Shown here: one piece after another, positions 1 through 7,411 of the stretch
Layout: each line of letters begins with the position of its first letter
How positions within the stretch are numbered: the stretch's first letter is position 1
DNA from: RUG11237 sp964450185
GTDB lineage: Bacteria > Bacillota > Clostridia > Lachnospirales > Lachnospiraceae
Assembly: GCA_964450185.1 (NCBI GenBank)
Contig: CAYVCL010000050.1
Span: forward strand, 1-23,770
DNA: 23,770 nt
Direction of reading: 5' to 3'
Notes under the pieces: model-generated
Databases searched by the model: none
What the model was told of the DNA's origin: nothing
Seen by the model: only the letters and a program-made list of their open reading frames with translations
Made by a program: the position numbers and the translations under genes

Positions 1-52
1 GACAGCTTGGTGAAGTGTGCCCTTTTATGGCTTTCCTCTACTTTCTTTCACA

Positions 53-214
53 CTAATCCTCTTCTAGTTCCTTGAGACATTTTAACACCTTATTCTTTCC
101 GCAGCCGATATCAGCCATAATATCTGCCACGCTATAGTGTATGTAGGTTTTACCATCTTCATCCAACCACCCATTTTTTATGGACAGGCTGATGCGGTCT
201 ATCATCATGCCATG
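53..214 (-). pseudogene. Remnant of RepA_N-type replication initiator
   Basis: The minus strand reads a short open stretch between two stop codons. It contains MIDRISLSIKNGWLDEDGK and then YIHYSVADIMADIGCGKNK, followed by VLKCLKELEED. This resembles the N-terminal domain of RepA_N replication initiators of plasmids and integrative elements, whose typical text is LDRMSLSIKNGW...YIYF...EDI...LNCGHNKA...LLAELD. Intact family members begin well before this point and continue well after it. Here a TAG stop at 215-217 cuts the upstream part. The downstream stop at 53-55 is followed by residues that look RepA-like (ERK, then RGKP) only with frame changes. I infer a decayed piece of a mobile element at the left edge; the recognition comes from memory of the family. 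Confidence 0.55.
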
Positions 215-253
215 CTAAATTGAAAATTCTAATGGATTATTTTGAATATGCAT

Positions 254-1183
254 TTATTCCTCAGGAATTTTTTGAATCCATTTGCACTCCTCGCCATCCT
301 GATTTCTATAAGTCACCTGTGCTTCTGTCTTTTCCTCATTTAACTGAAAAGAAACGTATTCACATCCTTCAATGTCTGAATAAGTAGTAATATCAGGCTC
401 GGAATCTCTCATACTTTCCCAATAATAGTATTCACAGTTTGTAATATATTCCTTGTCATCCTCTTTTACTTCTGTTTTCACATAAAAGTAGGAGTTTTTG
501 TCTGCGGTCTGCTCTCCGTGGGTTTTTGTCACCGGAACGACTGCCTGTCTGGTATAATCATAATCCATGCACCATTCATCTGTCCACAGCAAATAAATGG
601 AATACCCATTCAAATCAGAAGTTTTCATAGTTTCTTCATTATCTATATGAAAATACTTATCATCAAATGATACTTCCTCTTTTGTACGATACGCCGTATA
701 TACATAGGTTATCTGATTTTCGCCCGTAAGCAGTGCATATTCATATTCTCCACAGTGATTGTACACTGCCACATAAGCCGGATAGTGAAACTGTCCCTTT
801 TCTTTCCGCAACGCCTTTTTCTGCTTTCCGTAAGATTTACTGGTATTTTCCAGACGATTAATCTCTGCTTCGTAATCTTCTTTGGAATAATCACACTGCA
901 AAAACACTTCGCAAGTAGGCGAATTAAAACTATCCCAGTGATAAAAATAAAAATCTACATTTTCTGCACTCTCCGGAATCGTTTCCGGAAATGCCATGAA
1001 GCCACTGTGTATATAATAATCGGACATATTCTCATACATGGATATGTCTGTACTTTCCGTTGTATCACCGCCAAATAATAGCATTAGCATTAATACTCCA
1101 AGTCCTGCTACAATTAAAACCATCGTTGTCACCGCCCCGGCTAACACTCCCGAGGCAAATTTTCCCTGTTTATATGCTTTCAT
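254..1183 (-). CDS. Membrane-anchored protein of unknown function, last gene of ECF sigma operon
   Basis: A 309-residue protein with a short basic N-terminus, one hydrophobic segment at about residues 12-38, and a long polar, Tyr/Glu-rich remainder predicted to lie outside the cell. No lipobox cysteine follows the hydrophobic stretch, so it looks like a signal anchor rather than a lipoprotein. I do not recognise the outer domain. The start is supported by an AAGGGGGAG ribosome site five bases upstream. It follows the second zinc-finger protein by 12 bases and is surely cotranscribed with the sigma factor. Its position suggests an effector or a sensor of the envelope signal handled by that system, but this is inference from context only. 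Confidence 0.75.
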   Translation of the reverse strand: MKAYKQGKFASGVLAGAVTTMVLIVAGLGVLMLMLLFGGDTTESTDISMYENMSDYYIHSGFMAFPETIPESAENVDFYFYHWDSFNSPTCEVFLQCDYSKEDYEAEINRLENTSKSYGKQKKALRKEKGQFHYPAYVAVYNHCGEYEYALLTGENQITYVYTAYRTKEEVSFDDKYFHIDNEETMKTSDLNGYSIYLLWTDEWCMDYDYTRQAVVPVTKTHGEQTADKNSYFYVKTEVKEDDKEYITNCEYYYWESMRDSEPDITTYSDIEGCEYVSFQLNEEKTEAQVTYRNQDGEECKWIQKIPEE

Positions 1184-1195
1184 TAAATCTCCCCC

Positions 1196-1510
1196 TTATA
1201 AGAACAGTTCCATTGCCAGTTCCTTCGCAACTACAATCAGCATCAATATTACCAACATGGCAACTACGCCTGTAAAAAATCCTAGAATTTCATATCTATA
1301 AGAAATAAGTCTTCTAAAAAATGATTTTTCACGCTTTTGCTTTTGTTCTCTTTGCAGCTCCATCTGTATCTGCATTTTTCTCTCTATTTTTCTACATTCT
1401 TCACAATTTTTCAAATGCTGCTCTATCACTTTATTCGTGGTATCGGTTACCAGTTCCTCCTGATAGGATTCTAACAAATCACGAATCATTTCACAACTTA
1501 TTTTCTCCAT
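1196..1510 (-). CDS. Second zinc-finger anti-sigma-like membrane protein
   Basis: A 104-residue protein with the compact anti-sigma zinc-binding layout: Cys6, then HLKNCEEC giving His32, Cys36 and Cys39. A charged Gln/Lys/Arg-rich linker follows, then one membrane span near residues 76-98 (FFTGVVAMLVILMLIVV). Proteins with this arrangement hold an ECF sigma factor at the membrane in an inactive state. It lies 15 bases after a very similar zinc-finger gene and 12 bases before the membrane-anchored protein. Two tandem anti-sigma-like proteins behind one sigma factor is unusual. One may be the true anti-sigma, and the other a co-regulator or a diverged duplicate; the sequence does not say which. 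Confidence 0.8.
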   Translation of the reverse strand: MEKISCEMIRDLLESYQEELVTDTTNKVIEQHLKNCEECRKIERKMQIQMELQREQKQKREKSFFRRLISYRYEILGFFTGVVAMLVILMLIVVAKELAMELFL

Positions 1511-1525
1511 TAACCCACATCCCCC

Positions 1526-1843
1526 TTACCTTATAAAGAACCACACGAATCCAACACACAGTCCGATAATCACAAACACATAAATAGCCAATGCCAAGAA
1601 AAAACGGCGTTGCAGTTTTGCGAATATTTTCTGTTTCTTTTCTCTGCCGATTCTTTCCTGCATATTTTCTTTTTCCGGAGCCGATTCTTGAATTCGCTGC
1701 ATGTCTTCGTATATTTCTTTACATTCTTCGCATTTTTGCAAATGTTCTTTCACAAATATTCTACTGTCCTCCCCTACTTTTCCATCCATATATAAGGGTA
1801 ATAAGTCATATACAACATCACATTCCCAACTTTTAACTTCCAT
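1526..1843 (-). CDS. Zinc-finger (zf-HC2) anti-sigma factor, membrane-bound
   Basis: A 105-residue protein. The N-terminal 45 residues carry the anti-sigma zinc-binding motif: Cys8 (WECDVVYDLLPLYMDG is typical of the family), then HLQKCEEC with His34, Cys38 and Cys41. A charged middle is followed by one C-terminal membrane span (FFLALAIYVFVIIGLCVGF). The start codon lies inside the end of the sigma-factor gene, with an 11-base overlap (1833-1843), the usual translational coupling of a sigma factor with its partner. It should bind and restrain that sigma factor at the membrane until a signal releases it. The signal is unknown. Confidence 0.85.
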   Translation of the reverse strand: MEVKSWECDVVYDLLPLYMDGKVGEDSRIFVKEHLQKCEECKEIYEDMQRIQESAPEKENMQERIGREKKQKIFAKLQRRFFLALAIYVFVIIGLCVGFVWFFIR

Positions 1844-2327
1844 GTTTCCTCAGCTCCTTCCCTACCATCTGTTTCGCCCGATAATATGTAACTCTAGCCC
1901 AGTTCTCGCTTTTCCCAAGAATCTCTCCAATCTCCCGAAAACTCAATTCTCCGGACAACCGTAACATCATAACATCTTTCATCTGCTCCGGAAGCTGTTG
2001 AACCATTTTAAAAATTTCAACTTTCCCTTCCTGCTCCACTAACGTTTCCTCAAATCGCTTCTGCTCGTATAACTCCTGAACAGTATCCAACGAAACCTCT
2101 CCATGTCGCTTCTTCTTATCTATATACTGATAAAACACATACTTAGCAATCTGACATAACCAAGTAGATATCATCGAATCTCCACGAAACTTATGTATAT
2201 TTTTCACCGCACGATAGAATGTTTCCTGAGTCAATTCTTCCGATAGTTCTCTATCACCACCAGTAAGACCTACAAGATAACCATACACCATATGATGATA
2301 CTCCTCATAGATTCCCTCCATCTGCAC
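1833..2327 (-). CDS. ECF-type RNA polymerase sigma factor
   Basis: A 164-residue sigma-70 family protein of extracytoplasmic-function type. Region 2 is visible in the first half (HHMVYGYLVGLTG, then LTQETFYRAVKNIHKFRGD and STWLCQIAKYVFYQYI). Region 4 with its helix-turn-helix occupies about residues 105-160 (LPEQMKDVMMLRLSGELSFREIGEILGKSENWARV). No region 1.1 or 3 is present, as expected for this class. The start is a GTG (2325-2327) eight bases after GGAGG; an in-frame ATG two codons later is too far from that site. The gene heads a four-gene operon with two zinc-finger anti-sigma-like proteins and probably drives its own promoter. Confidence 0.9.
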   Translation of the reverse strand: MQMEGIYEEYHHMVYGYLVGLTGGDRELSEELTQETFYRAVKNIHKFRGDSMISTWLCQIAKYVFYQYIDKKKRHGEVSLDTVQELYEQKRFEETLVEQEGKVEIFKMVQQLPEQMKDVMMLRLSGELSFREIGEILGKSENWARVTYYRAKQMVGKELRKHGS

Positions 2328-2360
2328 GTTTTCCCCTCCTTTTCTCTTGTCTTCATAAAT

Positions 2361-2389
2361 GAGTCCAACTTTATGGGTAATTCGTTACA
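2361..2389 (-). promoter_or_regulatory. Candidate ECF-type autoregulated promoter of the sigma operon
   Basis: On the minus strand TGTAAC (2384-2389) is followed after 17 bases by GGACTC (2361-2366), about 34 bases before the GTG start. A TGTAAC-like -35 element is typical of ECF-recognised promoters, and such operons are usually self-activated. The -10 part is weak evidence on its own. Confidence 0.35.
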
Positions 2390-2402
2390 AAAAAATTTGG
2401 CG

Positions 2403-2646
2403 GGACATAATGTGCAAATCACTGGGGGTTTTTGTTCCGGTTACGATAGATAATAACTTCTATAGTATCCCTAATATAGTATTTGGCAATGCGGCCGCAA
2501 CCGGTGCAAACTCGCCATCCATGGCTCGAATTGCACCTTTTCCAGACATCCTGTCTGGAAATTGCTAGGGTATTGAAAGGGATACTAAGAAGTTCTAATC
2601 TATCTTCACAGTCACAAAAACCCCCAGTGATTTGCACATTATGTCC
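2403..2646 (+). repeat. Long-stem structured palindromic element, copy A
   Basis: The outer arms 2403-2435 and 2614-2646 are perfect inverted repeats of 33 bp. Inside them come an asymmetric internal loop (TCCGGTTAC opposite TTCACAGTC), a second imperfect stem (GATAGAT with ATCTATC, then on to AGTATCCC with GGGATACT), and a core at 2496-2568. The core has two small hairpins: GGTGCAA with TTGCACC enclosing GCCA/TGGC, and TTTCCAGAC with GTCTGGAAA. A second copy in opposite orientation lies at 10629-10866. The core is 70/73 identical between copies, while the outer stem differs in sequence yet stays fully paired. No convincing ORF fits. It could be a structured noncoding RNA or a non-autonomous mobile palindrome. 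It fills the gap between the recQ 3' end and the sigma operon. Confidence 0.85.
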
Positions 2647-2698
2647 AGTAAATTTCTTGGAACGAGTTCATTAAAGTAGGAGCACTTCTGACGCTGGA

Positions 2699-4978
2699 TT
2701 ATTGTACTTGCCAGCGTTCTCGTAAGCTATTGATTAGAAATTCTTGGGCTGACTGCTTATAAAGAATCACCTGATATTCCTTTCCATATTGACTTAGGCG
2801 GGTTTCTTCGTATATACCTATGTCTTCCCCTTTTTTCAAAGTTCTTTTCCATGGTTTACCGTCTATGATTTCTTCTTTCAAGTAGCCTTCTTCCACCAAC
2901 TTCCGAGTCACAAACGTAGTGCTTAAACACTTGGTCGTTGCTTCATCTCTGTATTGATTCAGTTGTTTTACGAAATCAGATATAGTTGTTTGTTCGGTAT
3001 ATTGTATTTGTTGTTCTATTTCTGTTGTCAGAGAGAACTCGGTTTTTTTGCCTTTTCGTTTTGTTGTTGTTTCTTCTTGAGGTGTGATTTCTTGTTCTGC
3101 TAGGGCTTCTTCGTAATAAAGAATCATTTCCTCTCCGTGAGTAAATTCTTTTAATTTTTCGATGAATCGTTCTCCGTATTTTTCATATTTGCTTTCGCCG
3201 ATTCCGTTGACATTTAACATTTCCTGCTTATTTTTCGGTAATTTGATGCACATGTCGGTTAGTGTTTTATCGGAACAGATAATGTATGGAGGGACGGCTT
3301 CTTCTTTTGCTAAGGATAAGCGAAACTCTCGCAAAATATCAAATAATTCCAGACCTTTGCTGGTTAATAGGTCGGACTTGCGTTTGCTTGTCTTTTTCGT
3401 TTCTGCTGCTTGTGTCTGCAATTCTTCTTTGCTCACTTTGATAAATACCTGTCGTTCTCCCTCTTGAATTTCTCTGCAGGACTGTGATAATTTTAAAATC
3501 ATATATTTATCTTTGGTAGGAAACAGAAATCCCTGCTGTTCCAGTTCGCTGATAATGTTTTTTAGAAAACTTTCTTTTTCACCTTTGCGGATTCCGAAAG
3601 ACGGCGTGCTTTCTAAACCAAGGCTTCGAATCTTGGCTTTGTTTCTTCCTAACAGTGTGTCCACTATCACATTCATTCCGTAACGTTGTCTTAATTGTTC
3701 CACGCAATTAATAATGTCCTTGCAAATGTCGGTAACGTCTTTTTCTTCGTATTCTGCCTGGCAGTTGCCACATTTTTCACAACGTCCATTCACCTGTTCT
3801 CCAAAATAATTCAGTATATAATGGCGCAGACAATCCTTGGTTAAACAATAATAGTTCATTTTATTTAAACGTACTTCATCGTTTTCCTGCAAAAGCATAA
3901 TATCTTCCGGCTCCATTTCGCTGTTGCCAACTTTGCTTTCCAGTAAAAAACGGTTAATCATCACATCCTGAGGGGAATAGAAAAGAATACACTCCGACTC
4001 CTCCCCATCTCTGCCGGCACGTCCTGCCTCCTGATAATAGTTTTCCAGACTTTGTGGCATATTGTAGTGAAGTACGTATCTTACGTTGGATTTATCAATT
4101 CCCATACCAAAAGCGTTGGTGGCAACTATAACCGGATTGGTATCATAAATAAAATCTTCCTGATTCTGCTTGCGTTCTTCGTTTCCCATACCTGCATGAT
4201 ATTTTCCTGCTCTGATACCATTTGCCTGCAGCATCTCCCAGACAGCCTCCACATTTTTTCTGGTGGCGCAGTAAATAATTCCGCTGTCCTCCATGTGTTC
4301 CTGCACATAACTTAAAATTTCAATATCTTTCTGCTTGGTACTTCTCTGTTGCACTACTTTAAAAAACAGATTTTTTCGGTCAAATCCGGTGATTAACACT
4401 TTCGGATGATTTAATTTTAAAATACACAAAATATCTTCTTTTACCCGTTCTGTGGCAGTTGCCGTAAAAGCACTGACTACCGGTCTTTTTGCCAACCGCT
4501 CAATAAACTGGATAATCTTAACATAGCTTGGTCTGAAATCCTGTCCCCACTGGGAAATACAATGTGCCTCATCTATGGTCACCATGGAAATATCCGCCAT
4601 ATATGCAAAATCCATAAAACGCTCGGTTTCCAAGCGTTCCGGTGCCACATAGATAATCTTGTACTGTCCCCTCTTTGCATTTTCCAAGGCTTTCGCAATC
4701 TGACCTTCGGTCAGGGAACTGTTTATATAGGCTGCGTGGATTCCTGCCTGATTTAAGGCTTTGACTTGATCTGTCATCAATGAAATAAGAGGGGAAATCA
4801 CAAGGGTAATTCCGGGAAACATCAGAGCAGGGATCTGATAACATAATGATTTCCCGGCGCCAGTTGGCATAATACCAAGAACATCCCTGCCCTTTAAAAT
4901 TTCCTCTATCAACTCTGCCTGCCCCTCACGCAGAGTGTCATACCCAAAATATTTTTTTAATATCTGGTACTTATCCAT
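2699..4978 (-). CDS. recQ: RecQ-family ATP-dependent DNA helicase
   Basis: A 759-residue 3'-5' DNA helicase acting in recombination and repair of stalled forks. Visible in order: Walker A PTGAGKS (38-44); the DEAH box (136-139) followed by CISQWGQDFRPSY, the aromatic-rich loop of RecQ; SAFTATAT (motif III); and the second helicase lobe with HAGM, ATNAFGMGIDKSNVR and QEAGRAGRDG (motif VI). Next come a four-cysteine zinc-binding segment (CLTKDCLRHYILNYF...CEKCGNC), a winged-helix RQC region, and an HRDC domain (KNKQEMLNVNGIGESKYEKYG). A C-terminal extension of about 130 residues lies beyond HRDC, making it longer than the roughly 600-residue enterobacterial RecQ. The AAGGAG ribosome site supports the start. 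Only 28 bases separate it from the amino-acid transporter ATPase gene, so it may be read from that operon. Confidence 0.95.
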   Translation of the reverse strand: MDKYQILKKYFGYDTLREGQAELIEEILKGRDVLGIMPTGAGKSLCYQIPALMFPGITLVISPLISLMTDQVKALNQAGIHAAYINSSLTEGQIAKALENAKRGQYKIIYVAPERLETERFMDFAYMADISMVTIDEAHCISQWGQDFRPSYVKIIQFIERLAKRPVVSAFTATATERVKEDILCILKLNHPKVLITGFDRKNLFFKVVQQRSTKQKDIEILSYVQEHMEDSGIIYCATRKNVEAVWEMLQANGIRAGKYHAGMGNEERKQNQEDFIYDTNPVIVATNAFGMGIDKSNVRYVLHYNMPQSLENYYQEAGRAGRDGEESECILFYSPQDVMINRFLLESKVGNSEMEPEDIMLLQENDEVRLNKMNYYCLTKDCLRHYILNYFGEQVNGRCEKCGNCQAEYEEKDVTDICKDIINCVEQLRQRYGMNVIVDTLLGRNKAKIRSLGLESTPSFGIRKGEKESFLKNIISELEQQGFLFPTKDKYMILKLSQSCREIQEGERQVFIKVSKEELQTQAAETKKTSKRKSDLLTSKGLELFDILREFRLSLAKEEAVPPYIICSDKTLTDMCIKLPKNKQEMLNVNGIGESKYEKYGERFIEKLKEFTHGEEMILYYEEALAEQEITPQEETTTKRKGKKTEFSLTTEIEQQIQYTEQTTISDFVKQLNQYRDEATTKCLSTTFVTRKLVEEGYLKEEIIDGKPWKRTLKKGEDIGIYEETRLSQYGKEYQVILYKQSAQEFLINSLRERWQVQ

Positions 4979-5006
4979 ATCTGTACTCCTTTTGTATTAC
5001 ATTTAT

Positions 5007-5747
5007 CTATCGGACTTTAGATAAAAATTCCTGTAACCTCTGATTCTTTGGATTTTCAAAAAATTCTTTTGGTTCGCTGTCTTCTTTGATGTTTTTTTCA
5101 TCTATAAAAAGCACTCTGGTGGCAACTTCTCTGGCAAATCCCATTTCGTGAGTTACTACAATCATGGTCATGCCCTCTTTTGCCAATTCTTTCATAATTT
5201 CCAATACTTCTCCAACCATTTCCGGATCCAGCGCAGACGTTGGCTCATCAAAAAGAATTACGTCCGGATTCATTGCCATAGTTCTTGCAATGGCAATACG
5301 CTGTTTCTGACCACCGGAAAGATTTCCCGGATAAGCCTCTGCCTTATCCAGAAGTCCTACACGACTTAACAATTCTTCTGCTTTTTTAGATGCTTCTTCC
5401 TTACTCATGCCTTTTAATTTCGTAGGTGCCAGCATGATATTTTCTCTAACAGTCATATTGGGAAATAAGTTAAACTGCTGAAATACCATGCCGATTTTCT
5501 GGCGTACATGATTGATATTTGTCTTTTTATCCAAAAGGTCTGTTCCTTCAAAAATAATTGCTCCGGACTCCGGTTTTTCCAATAAATTCATAGAGCGAAG
5601 AAAGGTGGATTTTCCACAGCCGGATGGACCCACAATAGCGATTACTTCGCCTTTGTGAATGGTGGTGTTAATATGGTCTAACACCAGATGGTCGCCGTAA
5701 GATTTGCACAAATCCTTAATCTCAATTAACACTTCTTTATCTTGCAT
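5007..5747 (-). CDS. Polar amino-acid ABC transporter ATP-binding protein
   Basis: A 246-residue ATPase of the GlnQ/HisP family that powers uptake of polar amino acids at the inner face of the membrane. Motifs: Walker A GPSGCGKST (40-48), Q-loop QQFNLFPNMTV, signature LSGGQKQRIAIAR, Walker B VILFDEPTSALDPEM, and the switch histidine in VTHEMGFA. The length is normal for the family and nothing is missing. Its ATG overlaps the end of the substrate-binding/permease gene by 11 bases (5737-5747), so the two are translated together and form one transporter. The exact amino acid cannot be read from the ATPase. Confidence 0.93.
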   Translation of the reverse strand: MQDKEVLIEIKDLCKSYGDHLVLDHINTTIHKGEVIAIVGPSGCGKSTFLRSMNLLEKPESGAIIFEGTDLLDKKTNINHVRQKIGMVFQQFNLFPNMTVRENIMLAPTKLKGMSKEEASKKAEELLSRVGLLDKAEAYPGNLSGGQKQRIAIARTMAMNPDVILFDEPTSALDPEMVGEVLEIMKELAKEGMTMIVVTHEMGFAREVATRVLFIDEKNIKEDSEPKEFFENPKNQRLQEFLSKVR

Positions 5748-7290
5748 CTTTCTTCAATCTCCTTTCCAAACGGCTTACACCTGCCGTCAAAATCATTACA
5801 ATAATCAAATATACCACTGCCACGGAACACAATGGAATCATTGCTTCATAAGTATTGCTTCGGATAATATCCCCTGCTTTTGTTAAATCCATCAAACCGA
5901 TGTAACCTACAATGGAGCTTTCCTTTAGCAAGGCAATAAATTCATTACACATTGCAGGAAGTGCATTTTTCACCGCCTGAGGAAGAATAATATGAATCAT
6001 AGTCTGTCCGTAAGTGAAACCAAGGCTTCTTCCGGCTTCAAACTGTCCGATTTCTATGGACATAATTCCGGCACGTACTGCTTCTGCCACATAAGCCCCT
6101 GAATTCAAGCCAAACGCCAGCACTGCGGCAAGCAACGGATTTACCTTTACAGCGGCAAACACCACATAATACATAATCAATAACTGCACCATCACCGGAG
6201 TTCCACGGAATACGGTAAGATATACTTTTGCAATTCCATTTAACAATTTAAGCACTGCGGTTTTTTCTTCATTTCTGTCATGAGCCACACGAATAATTGC
6301 CAACACAAATCCCAATAGAATACCAAGCATTCCGGCACAGATGGTAATTATCAGTGTATTTACCAAACCTTGTGGAATGTATTTCCATCTTCCCTGTTCT
6401 ATAAAGGTCTGATGGAATTTCTCTTTCAAGGATAATTCGTTGGATGTTGTTCCATTATTTACAATGATTACCTGCTTTGCTGTTGTATAGCTCTCTGTAA
6501 AATCAATATTTTTTAATCGGTCCTCTGTCACTGTCATACCGGCTACACCAATATCTGCCTTACCAGACTGAACCGCAATAATAATGGAATCAAATTCCAT
6601 GTCAGACACAACTAACTCCATGCCAAGCTGGTCTGCAACCGCCTGTGCCATGTCCACATCAATACCGGTTGGTACACCATTTTCATAGTATTCATAAGGT
6701 GGAAAAGCCACGTTGGTTGCCATGGTGAGGGTTCCGTTTTCCCTTACAATTCCCTCCGGTGACTGATATGGTGACTTTCCTTTGGTATCATCACCGATAT
6801 AATTGCTGATAATGCTTGCCAATGTTCCATTTTCTTTTAAAGTTGCCAACGCTTCATTAATGTCAGCTGTCAATTCCTGATTATCTTTCGCCACACAGAT
6901 AGCATATTCTTCCATTGCAAATTCTTCTTCCAAAATGGAAAGCTCAGAATTTTTGTTGGTAAATGCCGCTGCCGGCTGTTCATCAATAATAACGCAATCC
7001 ACTTTTCCCTGCTTTAATGCCTGAACTGCATCGGTTCCCTTATTAAAGCGGGTAATTTTTGTTCCCGCTTCGTCCCCTTCATAAGACTTGGCATAAATAT
7101 CACCGGTAGTACCAATCTGTACGCCGATATTTTTCCCCTCTAAATCATCTACACAGGTAACTGTTGAAGCCTGTGCTGCTTCCTCCTTTTTGCCACATCC
7201 TGTAATTGTCAGTGTAAATAACATCATCACAGCAATGCACAATAGATATTTTTTAAAATTTTTCTGCCGTAAAGAACGCTTTTCTTTCAT
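5737..7290 (-). CDS. Amino-acid ABC transporter: permuted substrate-binding domain fused to permease
   Basis: A 517-residue fusion. A signal sequence with lipobox ITGC (Cys32) is followed by binding-protein text in swapped order. Residues about 46-167 (VDDLEGKNIGVQIGTTGD ... LATLKENGTLASIISNYIG) match the C-terminal half of SBP_bac_3 proteins. Residues about 186-279 (NGTLTMATNVAFPPYEYY ... NIDFTESYTTAKQVIIVNN) match the N-terminal half. The permease follows from about residue 305, with several membrane spans and the EAA loop FEAGRSLGFTYGQTMIHIILPQ (418-439). The start has AAAGGAAGAAGG upstream. The order reads as a circular permutation at the hinge, described under findings. With the overlapping ATPase it makes a complete importer for a polar amino acid; the ligand is unknown. 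Confidence 0.9.
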   Translation of the reverse strand: MKEKRSLRQKNFKKYLLCIAVMMLFTLTITGCGKKEEAAQASTVTCVDDLEGKNIGVQIGTTGDIYAKSYEGDEAGTKITRFNKGTDAVQALKQGKVDCVIIDEQPAAAFTNKNSELSILEEEFAMEEYAICVAKDNQELTADINEALATLKENGTLASIISNYIGDDTKGKSPYQSPEGIVRENGTLTMATNVAFPPYEYYENGVPTGIDVDMAQAVADQLGMELVVSDMEFDSIIIAVQSGKADIGVAGMTVTEDRLKNIDFTESYTTAKQVIIVNNGTTSNELSLKEKFHQTFIEQGRWKYIPQGLVNTLIITICAGMLGILLGFVLAIIRVAHDRNEEKTAVLKLLNGIAKVYLTVFRGTPVMVQLLIMYYVVFAAVKVNPLLAAVLAFGLNSGAYVAEAVRAGIMSIEIGQFEAGRSLGFTYGQTMIHIILPQAVKNALPAMCNEFIALLKESSIVGYIGLMDLTKAGDIIRSNTYEAMIPLCSVAVVYLIIVMILTAGVSRLERRLKKDAR

Positions 7291-7343
7291 ACCTTCTTCC
7301 TTTCTTATGTTTTTCCTGTCGCTTTTTGTAACCTATGAACATT

Positions 7344-7372
7344 ATCATACTTTATTTTGCAAAGATTCTCAA
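7344..7372 (-). promoter_or_regulatory. Sigma-A-type promoter of the amino-acid transporter operon
   Basis: On the minus strand TTGAGA (7367-7372), a 17-base spacer and TATGAT (7344-7349) precede the transporter start by about 54 bases. No riboswitch-like fold is obvious in the short leader. Confidence 0.55.
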
Positions 7373-7411
7373 TCTTTTTCTTGCGTTTCCTGCACTGGTA
7401 TTTCACGGCAG

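Noticed and set aside
2403..2646. Element as a group II intron or an insertion-sequence remnant with transposase
   Set aside because: There is no domain V-like hairpin, no reverse transcriptase or transposase coding, and the length is too small for either.
2359..2674. Open reading frames of 60-70 codons on both strands inside the palindromic element
   Set aside because: They follow from the inverted symmetry, lack ribosome sites and have no protein-like composition; the matching copy at 10629-10866 does not keep the same frames.
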